Assembly (NCBI GenBank): GCA_023667845.1
Contig: JAMPIU010000050.1
Location: forward strand, 124,001-188,000
Length of the DNA: 64,000 nucleotides
Direction: 5' to 3'
Source of the DNA: Dehalobacter sp.
Lineage (GTDB): Bacteria > Bacillota > Desulfitobacteriia > Desulfitobacteriales > Syntrophobotulaceae
Part shown: one piece after another, positions 41,006 through 49,492 of the stretch
Layout: each line of letters opens with the position of its first letter
Numbering within the stretch: the stretch's first letter is position 1
Notes under the pieces: model-generated
Told to the model about the DNA's origin: nothing
What the model saw: the letters and a program-made list of their open reading frames with translations, nothing else
Databases searched by the model: none
Program-made: the position numbers and the translations under genes

Positions 41006-41298
41006 TTTGTATGCGTATTGTGTGCCAGGAGAATTTACAATTTATTAATAGTTTTTTACTCAGTTTTACAAATCGACCTTTGAAGTTAACCTTTTTTACT
41101 TGTGCATGAAAACATGCACCAAAACGCAAGATTTTTTAATAAAAGCTTATGCATGTACTATTTTAGCGCAAAATACCATTGATTACCAAGGTTCATGCAG
41201 GTTTTGATAGTTTTGAGCAGCCCCTATTTACTAATTGCTAAAATAAGCAACAAGTGGAACGCATCTGGTTGCTTTTTTAATATTTGAATTTATTTTAA
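41006..41298. other. gene-free stretch with a palindrome and a terminator
   Basis: No credible gene. GTGCATGaaaaCATGCAC (41102-41119) is a perfect palindrome with four-base centre. AAGCAAC (41245-41251) and GTTGCTT (41268-41274) followed by TTTT form a terminator-like hairpin. Confidence 0.5.
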
Positions 41299-41640
41299 AT
41301 GTCATCCTTTTGGCTCCTGCTTCGGAATGCTCCTATGTCCCGATCAGTGAGCCGGTATTGTGACTTCTCAAAATTGAAGTTCAGATCGAAGGACTTTAGT
41401 TTCCCGCATCGATCTTCAATATTCTGTACAATTTTTGTAGTAGTTTCGCTCAACATAAGACATAGATCGTCTTTTGTAAATCCATTTTTTCTGATTATCA
41501 TTTTGCAGCCCTTTACTAATATATTTATAGACAGAGTTTCCTGTGAAAGTGCTAATCCTTCATCTGGATAGGCATAATATCAATGGTGACATTTTGGTTT
41601 GCTATAGCCAATGCAAAAAAGATGGAATAATGCATGATAA
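41295..41640 (-). pseudogene. decayed leftward gene remnant (frameshifted)
   Basis: Read leftward, one frame gives MHYSIFFALAIANQN followed by a short stretch to a stop; the -1 neighbouring frame continues with DEGLALSQETLSINILVKG and KMIIRKNGFTKDDLCLML through to FRSRSQKDDI and a stop at 41295. The two pieces join at about 41565-41575 and read like one protein broken by a frameshift. The 68-codon intact tail alone (from 41501) has good protein-like composition but no ribosome site. Family not recognised. It flanks attR on the chromosome side and may be debris of an earlier element. Confidence 0.5.
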
Positions 41641-41676
41641 TCCATGATAATGCATAGAACCATACCTAGAACTGTC

Positions 41677-41705
41677 TTGACAACATAAAGAATACATGAT
41701 AGATT
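41677..41705 (+). promoter_or_regulatory. promoter of the hydrogenase maturation operon
   Basis: TTGACA (41677-41682), a 17-base spacer and TAGATT (41700-41705) make a strong sigma-70 type promoter. Transcription would start near 41712 and produce a leader of about 190 bases before the first gene. Confidence 0.7.
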
Positions 41706-41711
41706 TTAGTT

Positions 41712-41902
41712 TAATTAAATTGCAATGTATCTGCTCACAACTCGTTTGTCTGGAGATACAAGGCTCGTTTTTTACCCGACCGCAAGGTATATCCGAGTGG
41801 AAAGGCGCTCATCCGGCATGTGTGTTTTCTTTTTTTGCCGTTTTGCTCCCTTTCCGTGGCTTGCGGAAAGGGAGTTTTTGATTTTTAAAGGAGGCCAAAC
41901 CT
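41712..41902 (+). promoter_or_regulatory. structured leader of the hyd operon with terminator and antiterminator pairing, candidate riboswitch or attenuator
   Basis: The leader holds a hairpin-rich segment (for example GAGTG pairing with CGCTC at 41795-41810) and ends in the terminator at 41846-41880. GGAAAGG at 41799-41805 can pair with the CCTTTCC of the terminator's 5' arm (41849-41855), which would prevent the terminator from forming. Mutually exclusive pairing before a coding region is the hallmark of a transcription attenuator. I do not match it to a known riboswitch class. Confidence 0.55.
41846..41880 (+). terminator. strong intrinsic terminator in the hyd leader
   Basis: CTCCCTTTCCG (41846-41856) pairs perfectly with CGGAAAGGGAG (41864-41874) over seven loop bases and is followed by TTTTTG. 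It is only 22 bases before the first ATG, so it must be regulated or leaky. Confidence 0.85.
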
Positions 41903-42154
41903 ATGAACAAAAGAATTGGTATTATCGGCATTGTGGTTGAAGATCTCTCTTGTGTGGAGCATATCAATGCGATTCTGCATGAATATGCCGGACTGGTCGT
42001 CGGACGGATGGGAATTCCCTACGGAGAACGGGGCGTATCAGTTATCTCGCTGATTGTCGACGGCAGTAATGATGAAATCAGCGCGCTGACCGGCAAACTG
42101 GGCAGAGTCTCCGGCGCGTCCGTTAAATCCATGATTACAAAAAGCAATAAGTAA
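41903..42154 (+). CDS. TM1266-family iron-only hydrogenase system regulator
   Basis: 83 residues, ATG with AGGAGG upstream. An ACT/NikR-C-like fold: RIGIIGIVVEDLSCVEHINAIL, then GRMGIPYGERGVSVISLIVDG and ALTGKLGRVSGASVKSM. This family is encoded beside [FeFe]-hydrogenase maturation genes and is annotated as a putative regulator, with no DNA-binding domain of its own. First gene of the hyd operon behind the leader terminator. Ligand and target are unknown. Confidence 0.88.
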   Translation: MNKRIGIIGIVVEDLSCVEHINAILHEYAGLVVGRMGIPYGERGVSVISLIVDGSNDEISALTGKLGRVSGASVKSMITKSNK

Positions 42155-42172
42155 TTTGAAGGGACGCAAAAT

Positions 42173-43624
42173 ATGAATTTTCTTGATAAATATCAAAAGG
42201 AATTCGAGGAGTACGACAAGCTTGACCATGATTTTATTAACGACGACAAGATATGGGAACAGCTGAACAAATGGCACAACCCGTCTAGAGAAGACATGCG
42301 TCGCGTGCTAAAAAAAGCGGAGCAGTGTGTACGGCTCGAGCCGGAGGAAACAGCGATTCTTATCCAAAACAAGGATGAGGATACGATACAGGAGATGTAT
42401 GAACTGGCCCATCAGCTGAAAGAAGAGGTTTACGGAGACCGTATCGTGTTTTTCGCGCCGCTTTATATCAGCGATGAATGCGCGAACAACTGCAAATACT
42501 GCGGTTTCCGCTCAAGCAACACGGCGATGCACCGCAAAACGCTCAGTATGGATGAAATCGAGCAGGAAGTGCGGATCATGATAGAAGAAGGCCAGAAACG
42601 TACTGTACTCGTTTATGGCGAATCTCCCGCAACCGAAGTGGATTTCATGTGCGATACGATCAAAAAAGTCTACAGCGTAAAAACACAGCACGGTGAAATC
42701 CGCCGCGCAAACATTAACTGCGCGCCGCTCACCGTCGAAGAGCTGAAAAAACTTCAGGAAGTCGGTATCGGCACGTTCCAGGTCTTTCAGGAAACCTACC
42801 ACCATGAAACTTATCATAAAATACATCCGGCTGGGACCATCAAGGGGCATTACCGCTGGAGACTTTACTGTATGGACAGGGCACAGAAGGCCGGCATCGA
42901 CGATATTGGACTCGGCGTTTTGTTTGGCCTGTACGACTGGCGTTTTGAGGTCATGGCCCTTTTATACCATACCATTCATCTGGAGGAAACTTTCAACGGT
43001 GTGGGACCGCACACAATCTCATTCCCCAGAATTACTTCGGCAACCGGTACGCCGTTTTCCGATCACCCTGAGTATGCGGTCAGCGACAGCGACTTCAAAA
43101 AACTTGTTGCCGTCTTGCGCCTGTCCGTCCCATATACTGGCATGATTTGTACTGCACGTGAACCGGAAAAAGTGCGCAGGGAGGTAATCTCGTTTGGGGT
43201 TTCACAGATCGATGCTGGAACGCGCATTGGCGTCGGCGCTTATGCACAGTCCAAGGATGCAAACCAGCTTCCCGACAAAGAGCAGTTCTCCATCGGCGAT
43301 TCGCGTGCACTGGATGATGTTATCGGCGAAATATGCGATATGCAGTTTATCCCCTCTTTTTGCACGGCATGCTACCGTGCAGGCCGTACGGGAGAACATT
43401 TTATGAAGGTCGCAAAATCCAGGTTCGTACATAACTACTGCATACCGAACGCCATTTTCACGCTGAAGGAATACCTGCTCGACTATGCGTCGGATGAAAC
43501 AAGGGCCAAAGGCGAAAAAGTTCTCAAACAGCATGTCGAGCGGTTTAAAGGTGATCCAGCCTACGACACGATACTTGAGAATTTAAAGCGGCTGGAAAAA
43601 GGCGAACGTGATTTACGCCTGTAG
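42173..43624 (+). CDS. hydG: [FeFe]-hydrogenase maturase HydG (radical SAM tyrosine lyase)
   Basis: 483 residues. The radical SAM cluster motif CX3CX2C is at C103, C107 and C110 (CANNCKYCGF), and the auxiliary cluster motif CX2CX22C (CTAC ... YC) lies in the C-terminal region, which distinguishes HydG from ThiH. It cleaves tyrosine to p-cresol and dehydroglycine and yields CO and cyanide, made into an Fe(CO)2(CN) synthon for the H-cluster. Length is typical. It is 18 bases after the regulator gene and 9 bases before hydE. Confidence 0.95.
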   Translation: MNFLDKYQKEFEEYDKLDHDFINDDKIWEQLNKWHNPSREDMRRVLKKAEQCVRLEPEETAILIQNKDEDTIQEMYELAHQLKEEVYGDRIVFFAPLYISDECANNCKYCGFRSSNTAMHRKTLSMDEIEQEVRIMIEEGQKRTVLVYGESPATEVDFMCDTIKKVYSVKTQHGEIRRANINCAPLTVEELKKLQEVGIGTFQVFQETYHHETYHKIHPAGTIKGHYRWRLYCMDRAQKAGIDDIGLGVLFGLYDWRFEVMALLYHTIHLEETFNGVGPHTISFPRITSATGTPFSDHPEYAVSDSDFKKLVAVLRLSVPYTGMICTAREPEKVRREVISFGVSQIDAGTRIGVGAYAQSKDANQLPDKEQFSIGDSRALDDVIGEICDMQFIPSFCTACYRAGRTGEHFMKVAKSRFVHNYCIPNAIFTLKEYLLDYASDETRAKGEKVLKQHVERFKGDPAYDTILENLKRLEKGERDLRL

Positions 43625-43633
43625 GAGAAGTCT

Positions 43634-44722
43634 ATGGATTTAAGTCTAAAAGACCCGGAAGGGTTCTCAAAATGGATGAATTCAGCAGTAAAAAAGGAAC
43701 TTTCCGATATTATCCGGTATTTTTTTGAGGAAGCAACGGCAGAAGAATGGTCGGTGATGTCCTCTTATGCAAATGAGCTGCGGGAAAAATATTATGGCAA
43801 AAAGGTTTACTTTAGGGGGCTGATTGAGTTTTCCAGCTTTTGCAGGAACGATTGTTTCTACTGCGGACTTTGCAGAAGCAACCGAAGTGCCAAAAGGTAC
43901 CGTTTGACGCCGGAGGAAATTCTTGATTGCTGCCGGACGGGCTATGATCTGGGTTTTCGCACCTTTGTGCTGCAAAGCGGCGAAGATAAGTATTTTACAG
44001 ACGCGCGGCTGTGTCACACCATATCAGGGATCAAGGAGTTTTTTCCGGATTGTGCGGTGACCCTTTCAATGGGAGAGCGAAGTTTCGCTTCCTATAAATA
44101 CCTATTCGATGCCGGGGCTGACCGGTACCTTCTGCGTCACGAAACGGCCGATGAGGCCCATTACGGCAAACTACATCCGTCGGAACTCAGCTTAAAAAAT
44201 CGCAAACAGTGCCTATATCATCTAAAGGAAATCGGCTATCAGGTCGGAGCCGGCTTTATGGTGGATTCTCCTTTCCAGACCTTCGATACACTGGCGGAGG
44301 ATTTTCTGTTTCTGAGAGAACTGAAACCCCAAATGATCGGCATCGGTCCGTTTATTCCGCAAAAGGATACAAGGTTCCGGGGTTATTGCACGCCGTCCTC
44401 CAGTCGGACATTGGCCCTGCTGTCCCTTATCCGGATCATGCTGCCGAAAACCCTTCTGCCTGCTACTACAGCGCTCGGCACCATCGACCCCCTGGGGCGT
44501 GAAAAAGGACTAAAGGCCGGTGCCAATGTCGTCATGCCCAATCTTTCCCCGGTTAAGTACCGCAGGGATTATGCTTTATATGATAATAAAATCTGTACCG
44601 ACGAAGAGGCGGACGAATGCCTTTCCTGTCTTGCACGGCGTATTACGTCGGTCGGTTATATACCTGATTTTTCACGCGGGGACTATATAGACTTTTTAGG
44701 AAAGGATTCATCATGCGGATAG
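43634..44722 (+). CDS. hydE: [FeFe]-hydrogenase maturase HydE (radical SAM)
   Basis: 362 residues, ATG with AGGAGAAG upstream. Radical SAM motif CRNDCFYCGL near residue 74, then GEDKYFTDARLCHTI and RHETADEAHYGKLHP, as in the BioB/HydE family. HydE processes the HydG-derived Fe complex toward the binuclear precursor. Its end overlaps the aspartase gene start by 10 bases. Confidence 0.93.
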   Translation: MDLSLKDPEGFSKWMNSAVKKELSDIIRYFFEEATAEEWSVMSSYANELREKYYGKKVYFRGLIEFSSFCRNDCFYCGLCRSNRSAKRYRLTPEEILDCCRTGYDLGFRTFVLQSGEDKYFTDARLCHTISGIKEFFPDCAVTLSMGERSFASYKYLFDAGADRYLLRHETADEAHYGKLHPSELSLKNRKQCLYHLKEIGYQVGAGFMVDSPFQTFDTLAEDFLFLRELKPQMIGIGPFIPQKDTRFRGYCTPSSSRTLALLSLIRIMLPKTLLPATTALGTIDPLGREKGLKAGANVVMPNLSPVKYRRDYALYDNKICTDEEADECLSCLARRITSVGYIPDFSRGDYIDFLGKDSSCG

Positions 44723-46128
44723 AACAAGACATGCTGGGTGAGATGCAAATCAGTGACGGCGCGTATTATGGAATTCACACGGCGCGCGCGATGCAGAACT
44801 TCAAAATTACGGGCGTGCCGATTCACGCCGCGCTGGTTGACGCACTGGTATGCGTCAAAAAGGCCGCGGCAATTACAAACCGCGACATCGGCGCTTTGGA
44901 CGGAAATATTGCGGGCGCGATCATAGCGGCATGTGACGAAATCCTTTCGGGTGCACTGATGGATCATTTTGTTGTTGACTGCATGCAGGGCGGAGCGGGC
45001 ACCTCCGCAAATATGAATGCAAACGAAGTGATCGCGAACCGTGCCATCGAACTGCTTGGTGGACGCAAGGGCGACTATACCCTTGTTCATCCACTGGATC
45101 ATGTAAACTTTCATCAATCGACAAACGACGTGTTTCCAACCGCAGTGCGCATCGCTGCTATTCGCCTGCTTATGCCTGTTACGGAGCAGTTTGCCGCGCT
45201 GCAAACCACGCTTCAGGATAAGGAAGAGGAATTCTCCGATATCTTAAAGGTAGGCCGAACGCAGCTTCAGGATGCAGTTCCCGTCACGCTCGGTCAGGAA
45301 TTCGGAGCGTGGGCACAGGCCGTTTCACGCGATCGCTGGCGGCTTTATAAGGCGGAGGAACGGCTCCGGCAGGTCAATATCGGAGGAACTGCCGTGGGAA
45401 CCGGAATAAACGCCCCCAAAGCTTACATTTTCGCAATGATCGAACGTCTGCGGGAGCTCACGGGAATTGGCTTGGCACGGGCTGAATACATGATGGACCC
45501 TACGCAAAACTGTGACGTATTTGTCGAGGTTTCCGGCCTTTTGAAAGCGGCGGCGGTCAGCCTTACAAAAATTGCGAATGACTTACGGCTTTTGTCCTCG
45601 GGTCCGTGCGCGGGAATCGGCGAAATTGTTTTACCCGCCATACAGGCCGGCTCCTCGATCATGCCGGGTAAAGTCAATCCCGTGATGTGTGAAGCCGTAA
45701 ATCAGGTAGCTTTTCAAATCATGGCGGACGATATGGCGGTAACTCTGGCGGCACAGGCGGGGCAGCTTGAATTGAACGCCTTTTTGCCCCTGATTGCAAA
45801 AAACCTATTTGACATGCTTGATCTGCTTGGGTCTGTTCTTCCCCTCTTCATCGGCCGTTGCATCAGAGGAATTCAGGCTAACAGGGAAAGCTGCCTGCAA
45901 AAACTGAACGATAGCTTTACCCTGGTAACGGCTTTGAGCGGATACATCGGGTATGACAAAGCGTCCGAAGTTGCTGCCCTGTGTCGAAAAACAGGCAAAT
46001 CGGTAGGGGAAATCGTGCTGGAACAACACCTGATGGACAAACAGATGCTGAATGAAATTTTAAAACCAGAACGGCTTACGTCACCCGGAGCCGCAATGGA
46101 AAAGGAGAAAGGGCAATGGAAAATATGA
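44713..46128 (+). CDS. aspA: aspartate ammonia-lyase
   Basis: 471 residues, ATG overlapping hydE. The fumarase/aspartase signature GSSIMPGKVNPVM is near residue 317, with HQSTNDVFPTA near 136 and other fold motifs in order, and length is normal. The reaction is L-aspartate to fumarate and ammonium. Being translationally coupled between hydE and hydF is notable; ammonium could feed the bridging dithiomethylamine ligand of the H-cluster. This link is an inference. It overlaps hydF by 13 bases. Confidence 0.92.
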   Translation: MRIEQDMLGEMQISDGAYYGIHTARAMQNFKITGVPIHAALVDALVCVKKAAAITNRDIGALDGNIAGAIIAACDEILSGALMDHFVVDCMQGGAGTSANMNANEVIANRAIELLGGRKGDYTLVHPLDHVNFHQSTNDVFPTAVRIAAIRLLMPVTEQFAALQTTLQDKEEEFSDILKVGRTQLQDAVPVTLGQEFGAWAQAVSRDRWRLYKAEERLRQVNIGGTAVGTGINAPKAYIFAMIERLRELTGIGLARAEYMMDPTQNCDVFVEVSGLLKAAAVSLTKIANDLRLLSSGPCAGIGEIVLPAIQAGSSIMPGKVNPVMCEAVNQVAFQIMADDMAVTLAAQAGQLELNAFLPLIAKNLFDMLDLLGSVLPLFIGRCIRGIQANRESCLQKLNDSFTLVTALSGYIGYDKASEVAALCRKTGKSVGEIVLEQHLMDKQMLNEILKPERLTSPGAAMEKEKGQWKI

Positions 46129-47363
46129 ACGCAACACCTATGGCAAGCCGGTTTGCTATAGGGCTTTTCGGAAAGAGGAATGCCGGGAAATCCTCTCTTA
46201 TCAACGCTATCACCGGGCAGGACATTGCGATTACTTCCGATGTGCCGGGGACGACGACGGATCCCGTTTATAAGGCTATGGAGCTTTTGCCGATCGGGCC
46301 GGTCGTATTGATTGATACCGCAGGACTCGATGACGTGGACGGACTTGGAGCGCTACGTGTTGAGAAAACCTATGAAGTTTTGCGGAAATGCAACCTCGCA
46401 ATTGTTGCCGTTGATGTGCAGTTAGGCATCTCGGAGTTTGAGGCGGAATTCATTGAACAACTCAAGCGAAGGAAGGTTCCGTCCGTTTGCGTACTGAATA
46501 AATGCGACAAAGGAGTGCTGGACGCAGGCGAGCTTGAGAAGCTGAAAGAGCTTGCCGGGATCCCGCTGATATGCGCAAGCACAATAAACGGATTTGGAAT
46601 TGATGAAATAAAAAAGCAAATCGTTGCAAATTCTGGACTTGAGGATGCGGAACCGGCGTTGGTCAGTGATTTGATCCACGCGGGCGACATTGCCGTACTA
46701 GTGACACCCATCGACAAGTCGGCTCCCAAAGGTAGGCTGATACTTCCTCAGCAGCAGACGATCCGCGATATCATCGAAAGCGATGCGATGGTGATCGTAA
46801 CAAAAGAGCACGAGCTCAAGCTGACGCTCGAACGTTTAAAGACGCCCCCCGCCATCGTGATTACGGATTCACAGGCCTTTCTTAAAGTGTCCGCGGACAC
46901 CCCTCCCGGGATTCCCGTGACATCGTTTTCAATTCTGTTCGCACGGCAAAAGGCGGACCTCGCGGAAATGGTGCGGGGTGTCAGGCGCATTGAAAAGCTG
47001 GCCCCTGGGGACAAGGTTCTCATTGTCGAGGGTTGTACCCATCACCGTCAGTCGGACGACATCGGTAAAGTAAAAATCCCGCGCTGGATACGCCAGATCG
47101 CGGGCGGGGGAATTGAATTTGAATGGGCAAGCGGCGCCTGTTTTCCAAAGGATATCTCCGGATATGCCGTGATCATCCACTGCGGCGGCTGTATGTTGAA
47201 CCGCAGGGAAATGCAGTACCGCGTGCAAAAAGCGCGGGAACGTAGCACATCGGTTACCAATTACGGAATATTGATCGCATACGTAATGGGCATTCTCCCA
47301 AGGGCATTAAGGCCCTTTCCCGCCGCAAGTCTGGCTTTGGAAGAAGTTGAGCCGATTAAATAA
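46116..47363 (+). CDS. hydF: [FeFe]-hydrogenase maturation GTPase/scaffold HydF
   Basis: 415 residues. The N-terminal GTPase domain has GKRNAGKSSLI near residue 19, DVPGTTTDP near 42 and NKCDKG near 128. The C-terminal cluster-binding residues are EGCTHHRQSDD near 308 (CxH) and IHCGGCM near 355 (HCxxC). HydF is the scaffold on which the 2Fe subcluster is finished and passed to the hydrogenase. Last gene of the operon; the hydrogenase itself is not in the window. Confidence 0.94.
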   Translation: MENMNATPMASRFAIGLFGKRNAGKSSLINAITGQDIAITSDVPGTTTDPVYKAMELLPIGPVVLIDTAGLDDVDGLGALRVEKTYEVLRKCNLAIVAVDVQLGISEFEAEFIEQLKRRKVPSVCVLNKCDKGVLDAGELEKLKELAGIPLICASTINGFGIDEIKKQIVANSGLEDAEPALVSDLIHAGDIAVLVTPIDKSAPKGRLILPQQQTIRDIIESDAMVIVTKEHELKLTLERLKTPPAIVITDSQAFLKVSADTPPGIPVTSFSILFARQKADLAEMVRGVRRIEKLAPGDKVLIVEGCTHHRQSDDIGKVKIPRWIRQIAGGGIEFEWASGACFPKDISGYAVIIHCGGCMLNRREMQYRVQKARERSTSVTNYGILIAYVMGILPRALRPFPAASLALEEVEPIK

Positions 47364-47433
47364 GCAAACATTTAACATGGATTGGAATGCGGACAACTTA
47401 TATCCAACCCCGGGGCTACCGGCAACAACCTTG

Positions 47434-48102
47434 TTAAATATGCATGCGTTTGGCTAGTTCTGCCTTGATATTTTCCCCTTGAAAGATCAGGATCGCAGAC
47501 AGGAATATGATGCTGACGGCAACAGAGATTACAGAAGGGTATAGCACATGAATCCAGTCAAACAAGAGGAATATTACCGGAATGATGCCGAGAAGACCAT
47601 CTAACAGAAAATAAGTAATGTAATCCCTGGCCCTGAGCTTCATAATTTTCGCTGTTACATACAGCACAAACATGGCGGAAACAAACAAAATAGGAACAAC
47701 AAAGTCTAGGGACCAGCCCCGCCAGCCGGTTCCCCAGTCCCAGACAACACTAAGAAAAGATAAAATGGTTACCTGCCACATGATATTCTTGGTAATATGA
47801 TGTCTTTTCTTAATGACGATAATCAAACTCAGCCACATGCTGATGAGACCGAATAAAGCAAAAACAGGCCAGTTTATACTCGAGGGAAATAACGCATAGA
47901 CCACAAAACTGACGACCAGAGCAACGACAGAGGCAAAAATCATAATCCGCAGGGCTAGGTGCCGTTCATAGAACGGAGGAACCACCGGATAGATTTCCTG
48001 CTGACCGCAGGCACCATCGTCTCCCGGCAGAATATTTCCGCATAGGGGACAATCCTTTTTATTACCGCGTACGCGGACCTGGCAGTGGCTGCAATATTGC
48101 AT
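47434..48102 (-). CDS. DUF6320 zinc-ribbon membrane protein
   Basis: 222 residues, leftward. An N-terminal zinc ribbon (CSHCQVRV ... CPLCGN, residues 3-22) is followed by about six membrane helices (residues 50-210). The family is commonly encoded with the acyltransferase and hydrolase found upstream here. Role unknown; a membrane-bound partner for surface or lipid acylation is a possibility. It starts 26 bases after the acyltransferase stop. Confidence 0.8.
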   Translation of the reverse strand: MQYCSHCQVRVRGNKKDCPLCGNILPGDDGACGQQEIYPVVPPFYERHLALRIMIFASVVALVVSFVVYALFPSSINWPVFALFGLISMWLSLIIVIKKRHHITKNIMWQVTILSFLSVVWDWGTGWRGWSLDFVVPILFVSAMFVLYVTAKIMKLRARDYITYFLLDGLLGIIPVIFLLFDWIHVLYPSVISVAVSIIFLSAILIFQGENIKAELAKRMHI

Positions 48103-48128
48103 AAAGATGATCCTCTCTGTTTACTCAA

Positions 48129-49412
48129 TTAAAGATTGCTTGTAATTTCAATGTCGATGCCTTTTTCCGAAAGGAACTCAAAAAAAGTTCGTTGGATTTC
48201 AGTTTCCCGGAAGGGTGAACTAAAACTCACAGACAGCCTGTCATTGTAGGAGCATATGCTGATATGAGGCATTCTAGCGCTGCTGCAGAGGCTAAACTGC
48301 CGAATATAGCGTTTGAATTCCTCTGGAAGCAAGATTTGACCAATATTCGTTATTGCCGCAGTGATCCCCCTGTCAGCAATTTTACTGGCCAGGCGCAGCG
48401 AATAATCCTTGAAAGGTAAAGGAATAATCCGGGTAAGAAGATTCTTTTCAATTGACATTAATTGATTTAAGTGTTGATTTAAGCTTTCTGCAGTAAGCTC
48501 TTTTCGAAAGTCCTCGCTTACGCCTCGAATCACGTCTTGAAAATCGAAGCTTTCTTGACCAAAGGCATAACCAATATTCATCGTGCTGAAAAAATTTCGG
48601 GTTGTTTCAGATTGGAAAAAATTCCGCAAATTAATCGGGACGGACAAAACGACGGGATCATTCTTCGTGCGTACAGGTCTTTCTTTATGTAGGGCATAAA
48701 TAAACAAGGCGGCAATAAAAACAGTCAAAGTAGCATTATATTCATGTGCTAATCCCAAAGCTGCCTTGGCAGACATCGAACCTTCGATTACTTTCACTTT
48801 GTTTTCATCCAGCCTGGTTCCACGGATGCGATAAGTTCGGGCCGTTTTTGCTTTGTTCGGGTTATCCATCAGCTTCAGAATATCTAGATCCCGGCCTTCA
48901 AAATACCTGCCGAAACTGTCATCCATTTTTTCGCTGATCGAGGCGTTTGGCTTGAATTCAGGGATTTGGTCCGCAGAGGCTTCCTTATGCCGCAGCCGGA
49001 TATACTGATAGATCAGGGTTCTCATGAACCAGAGCGCCCCAGTACCGTCAGATAAAGCATGAAAAATTTCCAGATTGATTCTGTTGTGGTAATAGGACAC
49101 CCGGAAAAGCAAATTCTTTCTGTCATCAAGATAGATCGGAGCACAGACCGGATCAGACTCCCTTTCAACTACCGGATGCAGGTCGCTGGTCTGAAAATAA
49201 TACCAGAATACGCCTTTCCTTAAGACGGATTTGTAAAACGGAAAATAATCCATCGTAATATTCAGGGCTTCCTGCAACATTTCAGGATCTACAGCGTTAT
49301 AGAGTTCACAGGCCAGCCGGAATACTTTCGTGTCTTTATTGCTGCATGTTGCCGGAAAGATCTTAGAGGCATTATCCAGTCTAGTCCACTCAACGCTCTT
49401 TCGCTGTCTCAT
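48129..49412 (-). CDS. condensation/alcohol acetyltransferase-like protein
   Basis: 427 residues, leftward. The catalytic HxxxD-type motif appears as FHALSDGTGALWF near residue 116, and the second half has LRNFFQSETTRNFFSTMNIGYAF near 270, as in CoA-dependent acyltransferases and nonribosomal condensation domains. It should transfer an acyl group onto a hydroxyl or amine acceptor, not identified. Clustered with a hydrolase and a membrane protein. Confidence 0.78.
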   Translation of the reverse strand: MRQRKSVEWTRLDNASKIFPATCSNKDTKVFRLACELYNAVDPEMLQEALNITMDYFPFYKSVLRKGVFWYYFQTSDLHPVVERESDPVCAPIYLDDRKNLLFRVSYYHNRINLEIFHALSDGTGALWFMRTLIYQYIRLRHKEASADQIPEFKPNASISEKMDDSFGRYFEGRDLDILKLMDNPNKAKTARTYRIRGTRLDENKVKVIEGSMSAKAALGLAHEYNATLTVFIAALFIYALHKERPVRTKNDPVVLSVPINLRNFFQSETTRNFFSTMNIGYAFGQESFDFQDVIRGVSEDFRKELTAESLNQHLNQLMSIEKNLLTRIIPLPFKDYSLRLASKIADRGITAAITNIGQILLPEEFKRYIRQFSLCSSARMPHISICSYNDRLSVSFSSPFRETEIQRTFFEFLSEKGIDIEITSNL

Positions 49413-49492
49413 TCGATCACCTTTCTGATATCGTACTATGTTAATCCTAAAATTAGAATATTGAGAATCTGCTCGTCATCATATTATAATTT

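Noticed and set aside
44683-45204. 173-codon leftward frame opposite aspA
   Set aside because: Shadow of the conserved aspartase; no ribosome site.
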